Shown one piece after another: positions 1-10,784 of a DNA stretch of 64,000 nt (position 1 is the stretch's first letter; every line of letters begins with the position of its first letter). The notes beneath the pieces were generated by a model that was not told the DNA's origin, made no database searches, and saw only the letters and a list, made by a program, of their open reading frames with translations. The position numbers and the translations under genes are program-made. The stretch covers positions 2,604,001-2,668,000 of the forward strand of contig CM045758.1 in the NCBI GenBank assembly GCA_025200525.1, in the 5' to 3' direction. The stretch comes from Camellia lanceoleosa. Taxonomy: Eukaryota > Streptophyta > Magnoliopsida > Ericales > Theaceae.

Positions 1-1510
1 TTCGGTCCCCAGGACCCCAAAGCATTTCGGCCCTTGTGGCCCCAAAGGCTATATTCGGTTGTATGATCAATAAAAATAAATACTCTCGCATGACGTTTCA
101 TTGTCATTTAATCATCATCATCATAAAATTTGAAAGACTCAACTTAAATAAATTCTCATAAAAATTAACGCTTCATAATACAAATGAAATCATATATTTA
201 TTTAAAATCAACCTTTGACCTCAATAAATTTATAGATTTTCTTCTTATACATATATCATGATGAAATGTGTTACATCTTTTAATTCAAAAATATTTTCAA
301 ACTTTGTATTAAAGACAGAGATAAGGTAAATCTCCATGGTAAGTATACTCATTTCCAAAATAGCAAAAGCATAGATTTGAAACCCTACAAGTTAATTCCC
401 AAGAGGTGTAGAGATGCCTTCCTCCAATCCTAACAATTAGTAAATAATATCTAAAATTAGGGGAAAGCTTTCAATGAAAATTACAACATCTACAAAATTG
501 ATCCTAAATAAGACATGCTATGGAATGAGAGCTAAACCAAGCTAAAGAACTCCTCCAATTCAAGCCACCCAAACAAACAACTTATCCAATCTCCACAACA
601 CCCAAACTTTGTACATTTTTGAGTTATTAACTTCTTCTTTTTTAAATATCCAACCAATTTATATGCACAATACCACCACCAACTAAACCACAAAAGTCAA
701 AAATCAACATTTTTATAAACTCAAAAACTTAGGTAAAACCACTTCAATCATTAATAAAATTCCTCTAAAATCATTTATAGAACATAGAGATACCCAATCT
801 ACCATTTTTCAAATCAATTTCAACATATAAATTTCTTAACAGCAAAATTCCCAATTTTAACATCACATTCAAACCTAGATTAACCCAAATCTCAATCTCC
901 AAAACAACCATTAAATTGATCATTTTTCTACATGTAAAACATTCATAGAAACTAATTGAGAGTATAAAACTCAACAATCAAACCCCAAATCATATAGATC
1001 TAAAATAGAAAAAATTCATCATCTCTAACTCAAAATATGTAAAACATTAAACTAAACTTTTTCGGGGAAAGATTCTTACCAATTAAAAGCCTCTAATCCA
1101 TCAAGAAAATAAACCCCAAGCTTTGATTCTTCAAAAGATTAAGAAAAAAACTAGAGTTGGTACTTCTATTGTGCTATTTTCGGATAGAGTGAAGGAGTGG
1201 CCGACCAGACCCTTTTTCTAGCAAGATAAGATGATCGGCGGTGGTGGAGATGGTGGGTTAAGGTGGTGGTGTAAGGGTGGAGCAAATGTGGGGTGTTTGG
1301 CCACAAAGAAAGTAAAGGAAAATGAAAGAGAATGTAGAGAGAAGTTAGAGACAGAAGAATGAAGTAAAAAAATTTGCACTACTTTTTTTTTTATAGTTGA
1401 AATAGGGTGTTTGGTCACACCTACTATCAAGTTTGGAGTTAGGTTTTGATATCCTAAGTGGAGTTTAACTTAGGAGTGTGTTTGGCTCTAGATGAATGCT
1501 GGGAATATTA
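1..1510. other. Unassigned AT-rich intergenic DNA
   Basis: I see no reading frame with a recognisable domain and no LTR boundary here. The first 50 bases hold a short imperfect duplication around CCCAAAG. The remainder is AT-rich with short low-complexity runs, including poly-T near 1383-1393. It may be part of an older retroelement, since its right edge abuts a C1-type leader fragment at about 1511, but nothing identifies a family. Confidence 0.5.
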
Positions 1511-1568
1511 TAAAATCACACTCTTGTACTTTTGATTAAAACAAAGAGTGATATGCTCTGATACCAAT
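1511..1568 (-). other. C1-type primer-binding site and leader fragment beyond the 3' LTR
   Basis: Read on the minus strand, the bases directly after the low-coordinate C1 LTR are GGTATCAGAGC (plus 1555-1566), the primer site for initiator-Met tRNA used by Ty1/copia elements. The next roughly 45 bases still resemble the leader after the true 5' LTR (36010-36065), for example the shared GTGTGATTTT stretch. Similarity stops near 1511. A 3' LTR should be followed by host DNA, so this looks like the start of a second, truncated C1 copy sharing the LTR. Confidence 0.7.
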
Positions 1569-2179
1569 TGAAAAACCTAAATGATTTGTGATTTGGCTCA
1601 AGATTAATTGTACCAATTTCCAAACAATTGAAACTAAAAATTTAAATCAACAAACACGTACGAAAGTGATTTAGATTGTTGTTTCAAAAAACAATAAATC
1701 GACACAAAAGATTTTTACGTAGAAAAATAACAATTGGAGCACCTTCAGTTGTGATTAAAAAACTACGGGCGAAACGCCACAAATCAATCCACTATGAAGG
1801 AAAGAAAGAATACAAAACAACCAAACAAATTAACCAAACTCTGTCAATTTGTCTTCAACGATTTGTATTTCTTCCACCACAACCTTCGTCTCAAAACTGA
1901 TTAGATTGATGTTGATTCCACAACATCCACGTTGACTCAACGACTGTGCACAACTTCAAACACCTTCAATCACTCCACGCTTGAATCTCTGGATTCTACC
2001 GAAGAAGAACACTCTTAAAGATGATTACTCAAACAACCCTTTGATGTGAATTATTAAACCATGTGAGTTAAATACTCAAGCAAACATCAAAGGAAAACTA
2101 GTAAAATTGCTCCAGAAGAAAACCCTAGAGCCCTTAAAACAAATCTGGAAGCGTTAACCCTAAACCGGACTGAACCAAA

Positions 2180-2188
2180 TATTTATAG
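2180..2188 (-). promoter_or_regulatory. TATA box of C1 3' LTR
   Basis: The minus strand reads CTATAAATA here and at the matching site 36687-36695 of the other LTR. Directly upstream in sense direction lies the TCGCTCGAGCGA palindrome, now split by the solo LTR. Sireviruses are known to carry palindromes upstream of the LTR TATA box, which fits this spacing. Confidence 0.6.
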
Positions 2189-2407
2189 AAAACAGGGGCC
2201 GCGAAGGTCGCTCGATATAGACACCCCATTTTTTACCGTTCTCAAGACTTGAACGTCATCGTTTGAACTCCCGATGATTGTGCATGCTCGTGTTCGTTCT
2301 GAGTCTCTAAAGGTCTCGGCTGAGCACCTTGCCTTGGAGCCTCTCAACTTGTCTGTTTTGTGCTTGTTTGTGAGCCAAGAACTTGTTGCTTTGAATCTGG
2401 AGGAGAG

Positions 2408-2501
2408 GGTGGCTTGTCAGCCATCCCCAGTGCCATTGGCCACACTGATGGCCAATCGGCTACATGTGTGGCCGGTCGGCCACTACTGATGATTGACAGC
2501 C
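2408..2501 (+). promoter_or_regulatory. Palindrome cluster upstream of solo-LTR TATA box
   Basis: Several imperfect copies of a palindrome built from TGGCC and GGCCA half-sites occur here. The best is TGGCCGGTCGGCCA (2469-2482). The cluster ends about 105 bases before the TATA box at 2606. Equivalent clusters with different bases lie upstream of the TATA box in the A and B LTRs. Confidence 0.65.
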
Positions 2502-2605
2502 ATTTTTCTCCTTTTTTAGATATTTTATATACCAACTGTTGATCACTGAGTGTATCCTCCATACACGTGTATAGAGGGATGAAGCCAAGCTTTTGGATTG
2601 TTTTT

Positions 2606-2615
2606 CTATATAATA
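2606..2615 (+). promoter_or_regulatory. TATA box of solo LTR
   Basis: CTATATAATA lies about 390 bases from the LTR 5' end and is followed about 50 bases later by a CT-rich stretch (2661-2674), a common plant transcription-start context. This would give a short U3 and an R-U5 of more than 3 kb. Confidence 0.5.
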
Positions 2616-4358
2616 GGGGGTCCATTTTGGGGGTTCAGAAAATTTGTGAGCAAAATTTCACTCTCTCTCTCTCTAGAATCCTCTATTTTCCTATTTAGTA
2701 CTTGAAAGTGAGTTTTCTCTACATATTTGCACTAGCACCCTTAGCTAAACACCTTGGCCTTGGAGCTAAGGTTCCTTAAAGCTTGGTTTGAGGTCTTAAG
2801 CTTGGTTTTCGCTCAGATTTGCTCATGTTTTGTTACTGTGCTTCAAGGGTAATGACTTGTCCCTTTTAAGCTTGGCTTTAGTTACTTGTTTGACCACCTT
2901 TGCATGCTACTTTAAGGCTGGTTTTAACCTCTAAAAAACTCTGTTTTTAAGGTTTCAAAATGATGGTATGAGTTTTGTTTAGTTAGGGGGTGGTTTCCTC
3001 CCTTTGTTCTTTGGCTTGTAAAGCCTTTTGAGTTATCTTTCAAAGCTTTTGAAACAACTTTTTTTGGCCTTTTAACCACTGAATTCCAGAGGAATTTTAG
3101 TGGCAAAAAGTTGGTTTTGAGGTCCAAAATAGGAGGGGATGGCCTCCTCTCCTTATATCTTGTTTGCATATGTTGATGGCCTAGCATGTGAGCATGGTTT
3201 TCTACCCTTTTGAGACTTGATCTCAGCATGTTTTTGCTACTGATTTAGCATGATTTAGCTCTATTTTGAGCCTTCTTGGTCATATGAGTCTTGCCTTGTA
3301 TGGTTGTAGTGTAAAAGGCCTTTACTAGCTTTGTGTTTTAAGGCCTCTAACATGCTTTGCTTGAGATGATTACATGATATAACATCATTTAGCATGTGAT
3401 TTCAGTGCATATATCTCTGTTACACTCTCACATATTCCACTCTTTCATTGATTTTGAGAGTTGTGCTTTGGCCTTGTTTGTGAGCCAATACATGAGCATG
3501 TTTTTCTTGCTTTTTGTGCCTCTATCTCAGGATGCTTTAGCCACTGATTTGGTATGTTTAAGCTCTGTCCAGAGCTGGTTTGATCATTTGAGCTTGATAT
3601 TGCATGCCTATAGTGTAATGCTCTTCATTAGCTTTAATGCTTTTGGCTTTGAACTTGTTGTGTATGTGTTGCTTGCATGTTGTAGCACTATTTTCCATGC
3701 CATATTAGCACTGAAAAGTCTTTAATCTCCCTCATTTCTTCATTTTTCCATTTGTTTTGAGGGTTGGTTAACCTTATGTTGTGTTTAAGTTTGAGATAGA
3801 GCTTGTGCTCAATGGCTTTAACTCTCTTTTGAAGGTTTCTACTAGCTAAAGGCATGATCTCTCTCATGTCTTAAACCACCCTTTGGTTGACCCCTCTCTC
3901 ATTAAAGGACTTTCACATTGGACTTAATCGGTTAAAGGCTTAATCGGTAATGTAAAATGTGTAAACAAAATTGAATCAAGTGAAACTTAAGCAAGGTAAG
4001 CATATGTTGCATTGCATGTGTTTGGATTGGATGTAAATCCAAACACAAGAAATGTGGGATGTTTCATACTCAAAGTGATGAAACGTGGTATGTTTCTTGG
4101 TCGCTGTCACCTTTGATCATGCATGATAGGGTGGCGGCCATTTGAGTCTTATGTGCGCATTCATTAAGCTTGTACAAGCTTGGTTCTTCGGCCATCATGC
4201 ATGAAAATGCATGATTGGTGGCTTGAGAGCCACGTGCCACACTCCTTTGAGCTTGAGAAATGATGAGGAGGGTGACAGTACACAGATTTTCTTACAAATA
4301 CATTGCTTTGCCTCTATTGCTCTCTGTTGCAGCAAAAATAGAATTTTGGAAAAAGGGG

Positions 4359-4434
4359 TGGCCGACCGGCCATTAAACTAGCCGACCGGCCAATGTTTGT
4401 GGCCGACAGCCACCTTTTGTGGCCGATTGGCCAC
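4359..4434 (+). repeat. Second palindrome cluster inside the solo LTR
   Basis: Four copies of a motif close to TGGCCGACCGGCCA lie in 76 bases: 4359-4372, 4379-4391, 4400-4412 and 4419-4432. The same half-sites occur in the promoter-proximal cluster of this LTR. Element A also has a second cluster in its LTR, at 15118-15190. Confidence 0.65.
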
Positions 4435-6179
4435 TAGTGAATTTTTGTGCAAAAGTGTCCCTGTTTTGGAGCTGTGGCAGTCTGGAAGTTGGTTCGATAT
4501 TCAGAAAATGGAAAAGGTGCAAACAAAGGCAACCGGTGGCAAGGCGATGGATTTTCGGGAAAGAAGTAATCGAGCATACATGTCTCTCTCACCCGCGAGG
4601 CCACTTCATTGCTTTGTTAGCTAATAGTAGCTGATTATTTACATGTGTTGTAATTAATTAGTTTAATCTGTCCTGTAATATTTTAATTAGCTTAGCATAG
4701 CTAGTTAATTTGTATTGTAATAATTAATTAGCTATAATAGTTAATTAGTTGGTTTGTAATAATTAGCTTAGCTTATTTATTCGAACCCTCCTTCGAAAGG
4801 GCGCAATGTTGTAATAAGCGTGCATGTGTGTGTGCATGTCTTCCAACCCCAATTCTCTCTCCATTTTACTTAACCGCTTTCGATGGTTAGTTTGAGGGCA
4901 TGTGTTGATTAGCATACCTTATGGATGCATGTTTGCATTATTCATTTGTATTGCATGCACCAGACTCGGCATATCATTCAAACTGCATTGTATTTCAATA
5001 CCTATTTGAATACGTGTATCAAATTGTTGCATTCATATGTCATCTTAGATAGTCGAGCCTATTAATTGCATATTGCATGTGTTGCATTAGGCATTCTGTA
5101 GAGTTAGGATCATGCATATTTCTAACTAGTTTTTATTTTGGCTGAGAGTACACTGTAAGTGTTACGCTTTAGCATACTTGCATGAGTGTGAGTGTTGCCA
5201 TGATTGCATGCTTGCCATGAGGCTATTTGCTTATATAATTAACTGCGTGAATGCCTGTGGGTAAAGGCTTGGTTGCTTGAATTGGGACAATTCGACGATT
5301 GTATATTTTAAGCCCACTTTGCGAAGTGGCAAAATCATGTTGTAAAGCCCACTTGAGGGTGGCAAATCCGCGCTTTAGCCACTTGCAAATGGCACTTTCA
5401 AACCATTTTCGAAAGCAAACATGAGTTGTTTTGTTCCAATTCTCGTGACTTGGTCTATACTTGTATGTGTGAGCCACATAGGAAAGTTAGCTAATAATCA
5501 GAATAAGAACACATGTGGTTTATAAAACAACATATCATGCTTAGTAGAGACCGATCCTTTGATCGGGCGAGCGGGGGTGCTCATTTCAGAACCTTCTCCT
5601 CTCGTACCCGAGTTTCCAAGCCGAAGCAACTTTAGTGATGACGGGCACGTGGCCTTTGCCACGACTCAAGGTTTTCTAAATTTTTCAAAAATAAAATATT
5701 TAGGTGGCGACTCTATAATCTAGCAACACAGTCCATTTTTGGCATTTTTTGATTCAAAATCGATTTTCCAAAACGATTTGCTGGACTTAGACTTTTTGGT
5801 GTTTATCAGTCTCACATTGCACTTTGTGAGATTAGATTCAGAACCGTGATAGGAGTCTGAACTGTAGTAAGATCAATTCGCGCCTCTCCGAAAAGGGGGC
5901 GCGCAAAGAAAGTTGGGTCTACACTCGAGCGAAGACTCTTTCACTCAAGCGAGGAACCAATTACACGTGTATTCCTTAAGTGGCGTCGCCAATAGGAATG
6001 GCAACGGGGCGGGGCGGGGCGGGGCCGGGGATCACCCTCCCCGTCCCCGATCCCCGATGGTGGAAACTATCCCCGTCCCCGGTCCCGCCCCCGACGGGGA
6101 GCTCATCACTGCCCCCGCCCCTCAACGGGGATCGGGTTTCCCCGACCACGATAAGTCCCCGACCAAAAGAAAAGAAAAA

Positions 6180-6475
6180 AAATCAGATTCAACAACATCA
6201 AATTCAAAGTTTGAGCTCAAATCAATTCCAAAATCACATTCAACAACATCATATTCAAATTTTGAGCTCAAATCAGTTCCAAAAATCAGATTCAACAACG
6301 TAATATATATTCCAGATCTGTGAGAGAAAATATATAAAATCAGATTCAACAACATAATATATATTCCAGATCTGTGAGAGTCTCTCACAGATCTGTAGAA
6401 CAAAATCTGTAGGATAAAATCTGTAGAACAAAATCTGTAGAACAAAAATCCGTTGCTAAAAATCTGTAGAACAAA
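6180..6475. repeat. Tandem repeats inside the hAT element
   Basis: Two units of about 52 bases starting TTCAACAACATCA are followed by two units of about 55 bases starting TTCAACAAC and containing CCAGATCTGTGAGAG. Then come several short units of about 18 bases around AAAATCTGTAGAAC. They explain the open frames here; I see no protein. Confidence 0.7.
6367..6395. repeat. Perfect 29-nt palindrome in the hAT element
   Basis: The arms CAGATCTGTGAGAG and CTCTCACAGATCTG are exact reverse complements around one T. Transcripts of either strand would form a tight 14-bp hairpin. It arises at the joint of the tandem repeats. Confidence 0.8.
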
Positions 6476-7313
6476 AAAATTTCATCCCAACTGTTGCTCA
6501 TCATCATCATCATAGATCTGTAGAACATTTAAAATCAGAACAAAAAAAATTATGTTACAACAATAAAAAATATGTTTCATAAAAATTGAAAAATATGTAA
6601 AGTACACACATGTGAAATCCAAACCCAGTTGTGTTGCTGTGAAAGAAGAAAGAAAAGTACAGTACATACCCTGTGCTCTTCTTCATCTCCGTTTGCTCTG
6701 TTAACTCTCTGTAATCAACTTCAAATCGAAGAAAAAAGATGGTGGTGCGATCATCGCGAAGAGCCAAGCCATGACTGTGGTGCGATCATCGCGGTGCTCA
6801 GATCTGGGGTAGTGAGAGAGAGAGAGGAGCAGCGTGAGTGTGAGAGGAGGGAGGATCGTCGGTGACGGAGGGAGGCGCCAAAGGATGTGGAGGGAAGAGA
6901 GAAGGCTGACCATGGCGAGAGAGAGAGAGAAGGGCGTGAGGTGAGTGTGGGAGGAGGTGTGTGAATTTGTGAAACCCTAAGACAAGCATATGCATATATA
7001 TATATCAGGCACAAAAGGGTCATTCTACCTCGGGGATAATGCCGGGCGGGGGCGGGTGGCGGGTCGGGCTGGTCCTGCTCGAAAACATATCCTCGCCCCT
7101 GGATATTATCGGGGATGAATTTTTTAATACCGTCCCCGGCCCGTAGGGGCTATTTTTCAGTTATTCACCGCTTAATTCGGGGTCGGGGGGTCGGGTCACC
7201 GTCGGGCCGGTTTCAGATTGCCATCCCTAGTCGCCAAGGCAAAACAACCAGGAAACTTACAACTCGATAAACAATGTTTGTTCGTAGGATTGACAAAACT
7301 AAGGGACCTAACA

Positions 7314-7780
7314 ATCTCCCCCTTTGTCAATTCTCGGACAAAACATTTTAACATAGTTTCCTAGAAAACACACGTACTAACTAAACAATCAATCAAAAAA
7401 CTACTCATCTAAAACACCAGCCTTGACGAAATATCCAGCAAAAATATATAAACAAAACCATGGGAATAAATAGAATAATGAATCAAAATAAAAAACCATA
7501 AATAAAGTGACTAACCAAAAACAAATCATATCAAGACATAATGAATCCAAACTTAATCAAAATCCCAAAAATTGATTAGGCCATTATCAAAATCCAATAT
7601 CCCAATATCAAAAAGTATATCAAAATCCAATATCATAATATGAAAAAGTAAACCAGCTAGACTATAACCCAATATCAAATAGTATCCCCCAAGACTATAT
7701 ACCCCAACCTTCATGTAAAAAGATATATACCCCAACCATCATGCAAAAATACTCCCCCTTTTTATCCGGGAGAGACAAAA
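7314..7780 (-). other. C1 polypurine tract and upstream PPT-like motifs
   Basis: On the minus strand AAAGGGGGAGAT (7314-7326) directly precedes the LTR start TGTTAG, the position of the plus-strand primer in copia elements. Further upstream, GGGGGAGTATTT (near 7751-7763) and GGGGGATACTATTT (near 7679-7692) repeat the motif. The spacer is AT-rich with repeated GATATTGG words. Repeated PPT motifs before the 3' LTR are a known Sirevirus feature. Confidence 0.65.
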
Positions 7781-7859
7781 GAAAAAGAATATACAGCCCA
7801 AACACAATAAAAAAAAACTATCCAAAAAAACACAAGAAAAAATAAATAAATAAATAAAT

Positions 7860-8925
7860 CACTACAAGTCTGGTGGAGGCAACGGCTGAGTCTGTAATAG
7901 AGAAAGGATCTAAGTATTGATCAAGGCAGCCATCAAGTGTATCGAAACGAGCATCCAGCTGATCAAGGTGACGTGTGACAGATTGCTCAAACTGCTGCAG
8001 CTGACCACGAAAGGAGCGAGGACGTGTTTCGGGTGCACCAGTAGCAGCTGCATCAAACTTGGCCTCCTCAGCAAGTAAAGCCTCACCTGCATCAGACACC
8101 CCGACTCCCGACGAACACCCCTTGACATGGGCTTGACTTTGTGAGACAGTCAGTTTAGTGACAGGTTTAATGGGAGAGGCAAACTCGTCATCATCAAAGG
8201 TGGGGACACCAAGGGATATAAAAAACTGATTGAGGAAACACCCATAAGGGAGACCCAAAGACTTACGACCCTCAAACACACTAATCATTTTGGATACGAT
8301 CATTTCAGACAGGTCGATGGAAAGGTGATGGTCAATGCAATAGAACACATAACCCTAATCTTGGGTAATGTGAGAAGAATGAGAGGTAATATGGATATTA
8401 GTACAAACTATGATATTTAGGAGACAAAAATGGGAAAGAAACTCACTTTGCTGAATAAGAGCCCCAGCGACCCAAGTCCGGGGAGTGCCACAAAGTTTAG
8501 TGGCGACCATATCAAAATCAACAAAGCTGTGGGTAATAAAAGGATAGTGACAATTCCGAACTTCCGGAAGATTAAGAAACCACCTAATGACTTTTCATCA
8601 ATGACCACGGCTTTGTTATGAACCCAAGTGTGAAAAGATGGGGCTATTTCCTTGTGAATGGAGTGTATATTGCAATAGAATTCCAGGACCCAGCTAAGAT
8701 TTTGTGGACTGAAGAAAAGCAAGACCTGGTCACCCCCTAAAGCATCAAACAGAGACCGGATCGGAATAGACTCAAAGGCACTAGGGTGGACACTGCATTC
8801 TAAGTGAACTTTCTGAGAAACATAGAAATCCAGATAAAAATTGGATTTTTCCTTGGATTGGAATTTTCAGTATTGAAATTGGGGTGAGACACGGTGGTTT
8901 TGCGGCATTTAGAGGACTCAGCCAT
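7860..8925 (-). pseudogene. Extra ORF after C1 pol, 'putative plant transposon protein'-like
   Basis: A degraded frame in sense orientation lies between pol and the 3' LTR, where Sireviruses may carry an env-like ORF. It starts at ATG 8925-8923 (MAESSKCRK) and shifts frame near 8845 and 8570. Recognisable pieces are the WVLEFYCNIHS region with the VVIDEKSLGGFL segment after it, a stretch around CGTPRTWVAGALIQQ, and a later part with CIDHHLSIDLSE and SLGLPYGCFLNQFF. From memory these match the plant-only 'putative plant transposon protein' domain (Pfam PF20167), which has an EFYANL-like helix, a short-side LP motif and a final P-fG-L segment. A GT-AG-bounded 92-base gap (8446 to 8355) could be an intron, but the phase does not resolve. 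No transmembrane Env signature stands out. Confidence 0.5.
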
Positions 8926-10784
8926 GACTGACCGACAATAAGAAAAGACCACCACAAAACCCCAACCCACCAAGACAGAACCAAGGAACACCCAAAGCCC
9001 ATTAGCAAGCCCCAAAATCAAACATAAGAGCACAACACAAATCATTAGTCCAACGGAGTTAGTGAAACAAAAATGGACAAAAAACAAATTCCAGTTCAAT
9101 AATTAAAATCAAAGATGTTCAATCCTGGATGAAATGCTAGGTCAAGTGTGACCAATCACTCCCAAAACCAAATAAATGCAGTCAAACAAACACATTACCT
9201 AACATAGTGACAAGATGTAAACAAAACTAGACATGAGGCACAAAAAACGTAGATTTCATATACTAAACAACAGGATAAACAAAATGAAATAAAATAAAAT
9301 GAACTCTAAAACGAACAGACAAAGCAACAAACAGAGAGTGAGAGAGAGAACATAAACCGTAGGCATCATAGACAGAGAAGAGCAACACATAGAGAAAAAA
9401 AAAATAGAGAGAAAGACTTACCAAAAATGAGAATGCAAGAAGGATTAAAAAGAGACGCACCCAAAATTGAATGAAGACCAACGGACGAATAGCCAATGTG
9501 AGAAAATAGCCCTAGAAGAGAGAAATGAAACTAGCAAAATGGGAAAAAATGGACTAAAGGAACGGAGTGGGAGTGTTTAAACCACGACAGGTCGCTCGAG
9601 TGAGAAGTGATTTGTTCGAGCTAAGACACTTATGCGCATGAACACGCTCGAGCTAGAACATTGTCGCTTGAGCCAGAAAAGTAAACTCTCAAAGTCTGTG
9701 AAACCTGCAAAAGTACTAGATTGAAGAATTTGTCGCTCGAGCGAAAACTCCCTCGCTCGAGCAAATAATAAAAAACAAGGCTCTCCAAAAAAACACACCC
9801 TTCTGAGCAGAATAAAGACACTCACACTGTCAAGTGGAACCTGGAACAAAAGGAGGTTAGCAAAATAGCAAGAATGTGATACTAAGATGAGATAATCCAC
9901 AAACCATGAAGCCTACAAACTCGCAATTTTAACAATCTGAAGCACAATATTCATGAGCAAATCAGGTAAACATCAATCAATGAGCATAAGCGACATGAGA
10001 ATACACAACTCGAAAACAACCATGAAAGCTCATGTAATGAATGTGTGTGTGTGTGTAATCCTTAAGAGACCATAGAGCTAGAGTTAATCCTCGTAGTGAT
10101 CGGATGGCTAGGCCTCCAGCAAGAGTAAATAAGCATAACTGAGAAAAGTTAAACCACTAGGAATCAAAGGGTATTTGTTGAGTAAACGCGGAGGCTCTCC
10201 CTCAATCAATGAGTCCTTTTTTTTTTTTTAATTTTTGACTTTTCTTTCCTGTGAGCACTCACTGGTGGCATGCACACTCAAGAGTATGGAGACCAAACCA
10301 GAGAAACATGGAATTAATGAGGATGGTATGGTTGGTGTCTCTGAGGTAGCCTTTTTCCTAATGCCCGGACATCAATGAACTGAGGGAGGAACCGTAGAAG
10401 TGAGAAAACGATGGTAGATGGTTAAGAGACTCAACATCACCCATGATATGCCAGTATAGGTCAATTCCTCTAAAAATGTAAAAGAGACACTATTAGTGGT
10501 CCATAGAGAACTTTGATCACTTGTGCGGAAACCCCTGCAACAGTATATCTCAAGGATGTGTACAAAACAAGGTCATGAAGTCAATGAGCATGAGCATTAG
10601 CATTCAGAATGAGCTATGATCACAGAAGAATGAAATCTTGCAAGCAGCATGAGAGGTGTTCATATGAGTCTAAATGTAGAGATGACAGTAATCAATAACA
10701 ACGAGATTATAGCATCCAAGCACACATAAAGCCAATCACTCTCACCCACTCAAGTAACAGGTCACACCCTAATGACTTAGCACA
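8926..10784 (-). other. C1 3' non-coding region
   Basis: The stretch between the pol stop and the extra ORF has no supported gene. It holds a palindrome cluster at 9589-9771, a TG microsatellite at about 10040-10056 and a poly-T run at 10210-10221. The remainder is low-complexity AT-rich sequence with repeated ATGAGCAT words near 9950-9990 and 10580-10600. Confidence 0.55.
9589..9771. repeat. TCGCTCGAGCGA-type palindromes in C1 3' region
   Basis: Five related motifs lie here: TCGCTCGAGTGA, TTCGAGCTAAG, CGCTCGAGCTAG, TCGCTCGAGCGA and TCGCTCGAGCAA. The same palindrome stands upstream of the TATA box in both C1 LTRs (2208-2215 joined to 5929 onward; 36712-36765) and again near 36890-36903. Confidence 0.7.

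Larger units (their letters stand above)
2216..5923 (+). mobile_element. Solo LTR of a Tat/Ogre-type Ty3 element, plus sense
   Basis: A 3.7 kb LTR with termini TATAGAC and GTCTACA is flanked by the 5-bp duplication CTCGA (2211-2215 and 5924-5928). Its sequence is the reverse complement of a diverged relative of the element A and B LTRs. The best-conserved part is the U5 end, including GGTGGCGACTCT (5704-5714) and the block around 5590-5690. No internal sequence remains, so LTR-LTR recombination is the simplest origin. It lies exactly in the C1 palindrome TCGCTCGAGCGA. Confidence 0.9.
5993..7229. mobile_element. Non-autonomous hAT-type DNA transposon
   Basis: The 1,237-bp element has 12-bp terminal inverted repeats (TAGGAATGGCAA left, TTGCCATCCCTA right) and a perfect 8-bp target duplication GTCGCCAA (5985-5992 and 7230-7237). 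Eight-bp duplications and termini starting TAG are hallmarks of the hAT superfamily. Both ends carry GC-rich subterminal repeats of GGGGCGGG type. The interior holds tandem repeats and a hairpin and encodes no transposase, so an autonomous partner would have to act in trans. It is inserted in the C1 3' LTR. Confidence 0.88.
1569..7313 (-). mobile_element. C1 3' LTR, split by a solo LTR and a hAT element
   Basis: It matches the LTR at 36080-36981 in three blocks: 1569-2215, 5929-5984 and 7238-7313. On the minus strand it begins TGTTAGGTCCC just after the polypurine tract and ends in CA just before GGTATCAGAGC. About 130 bases present in the other LTR (roughly 36785-36900) are missing around the hAT insertion. 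Net length is about 0.78 kb against 0.90 kb for the intact copy. Confidence 0.85.

Noticed and set aside
5913..6445. Pro- and Gly-rich frames in the GC-rich stretch
   Set aside because: They span the hAT target site and terminal repeats; composition artefacts.
8355..8446. Firm intron in the C1 extra ORF
   Set aside because: GT-AG borders exist but neither acceptor gives an open phase, and nearby frameshifts make the call unsafe.
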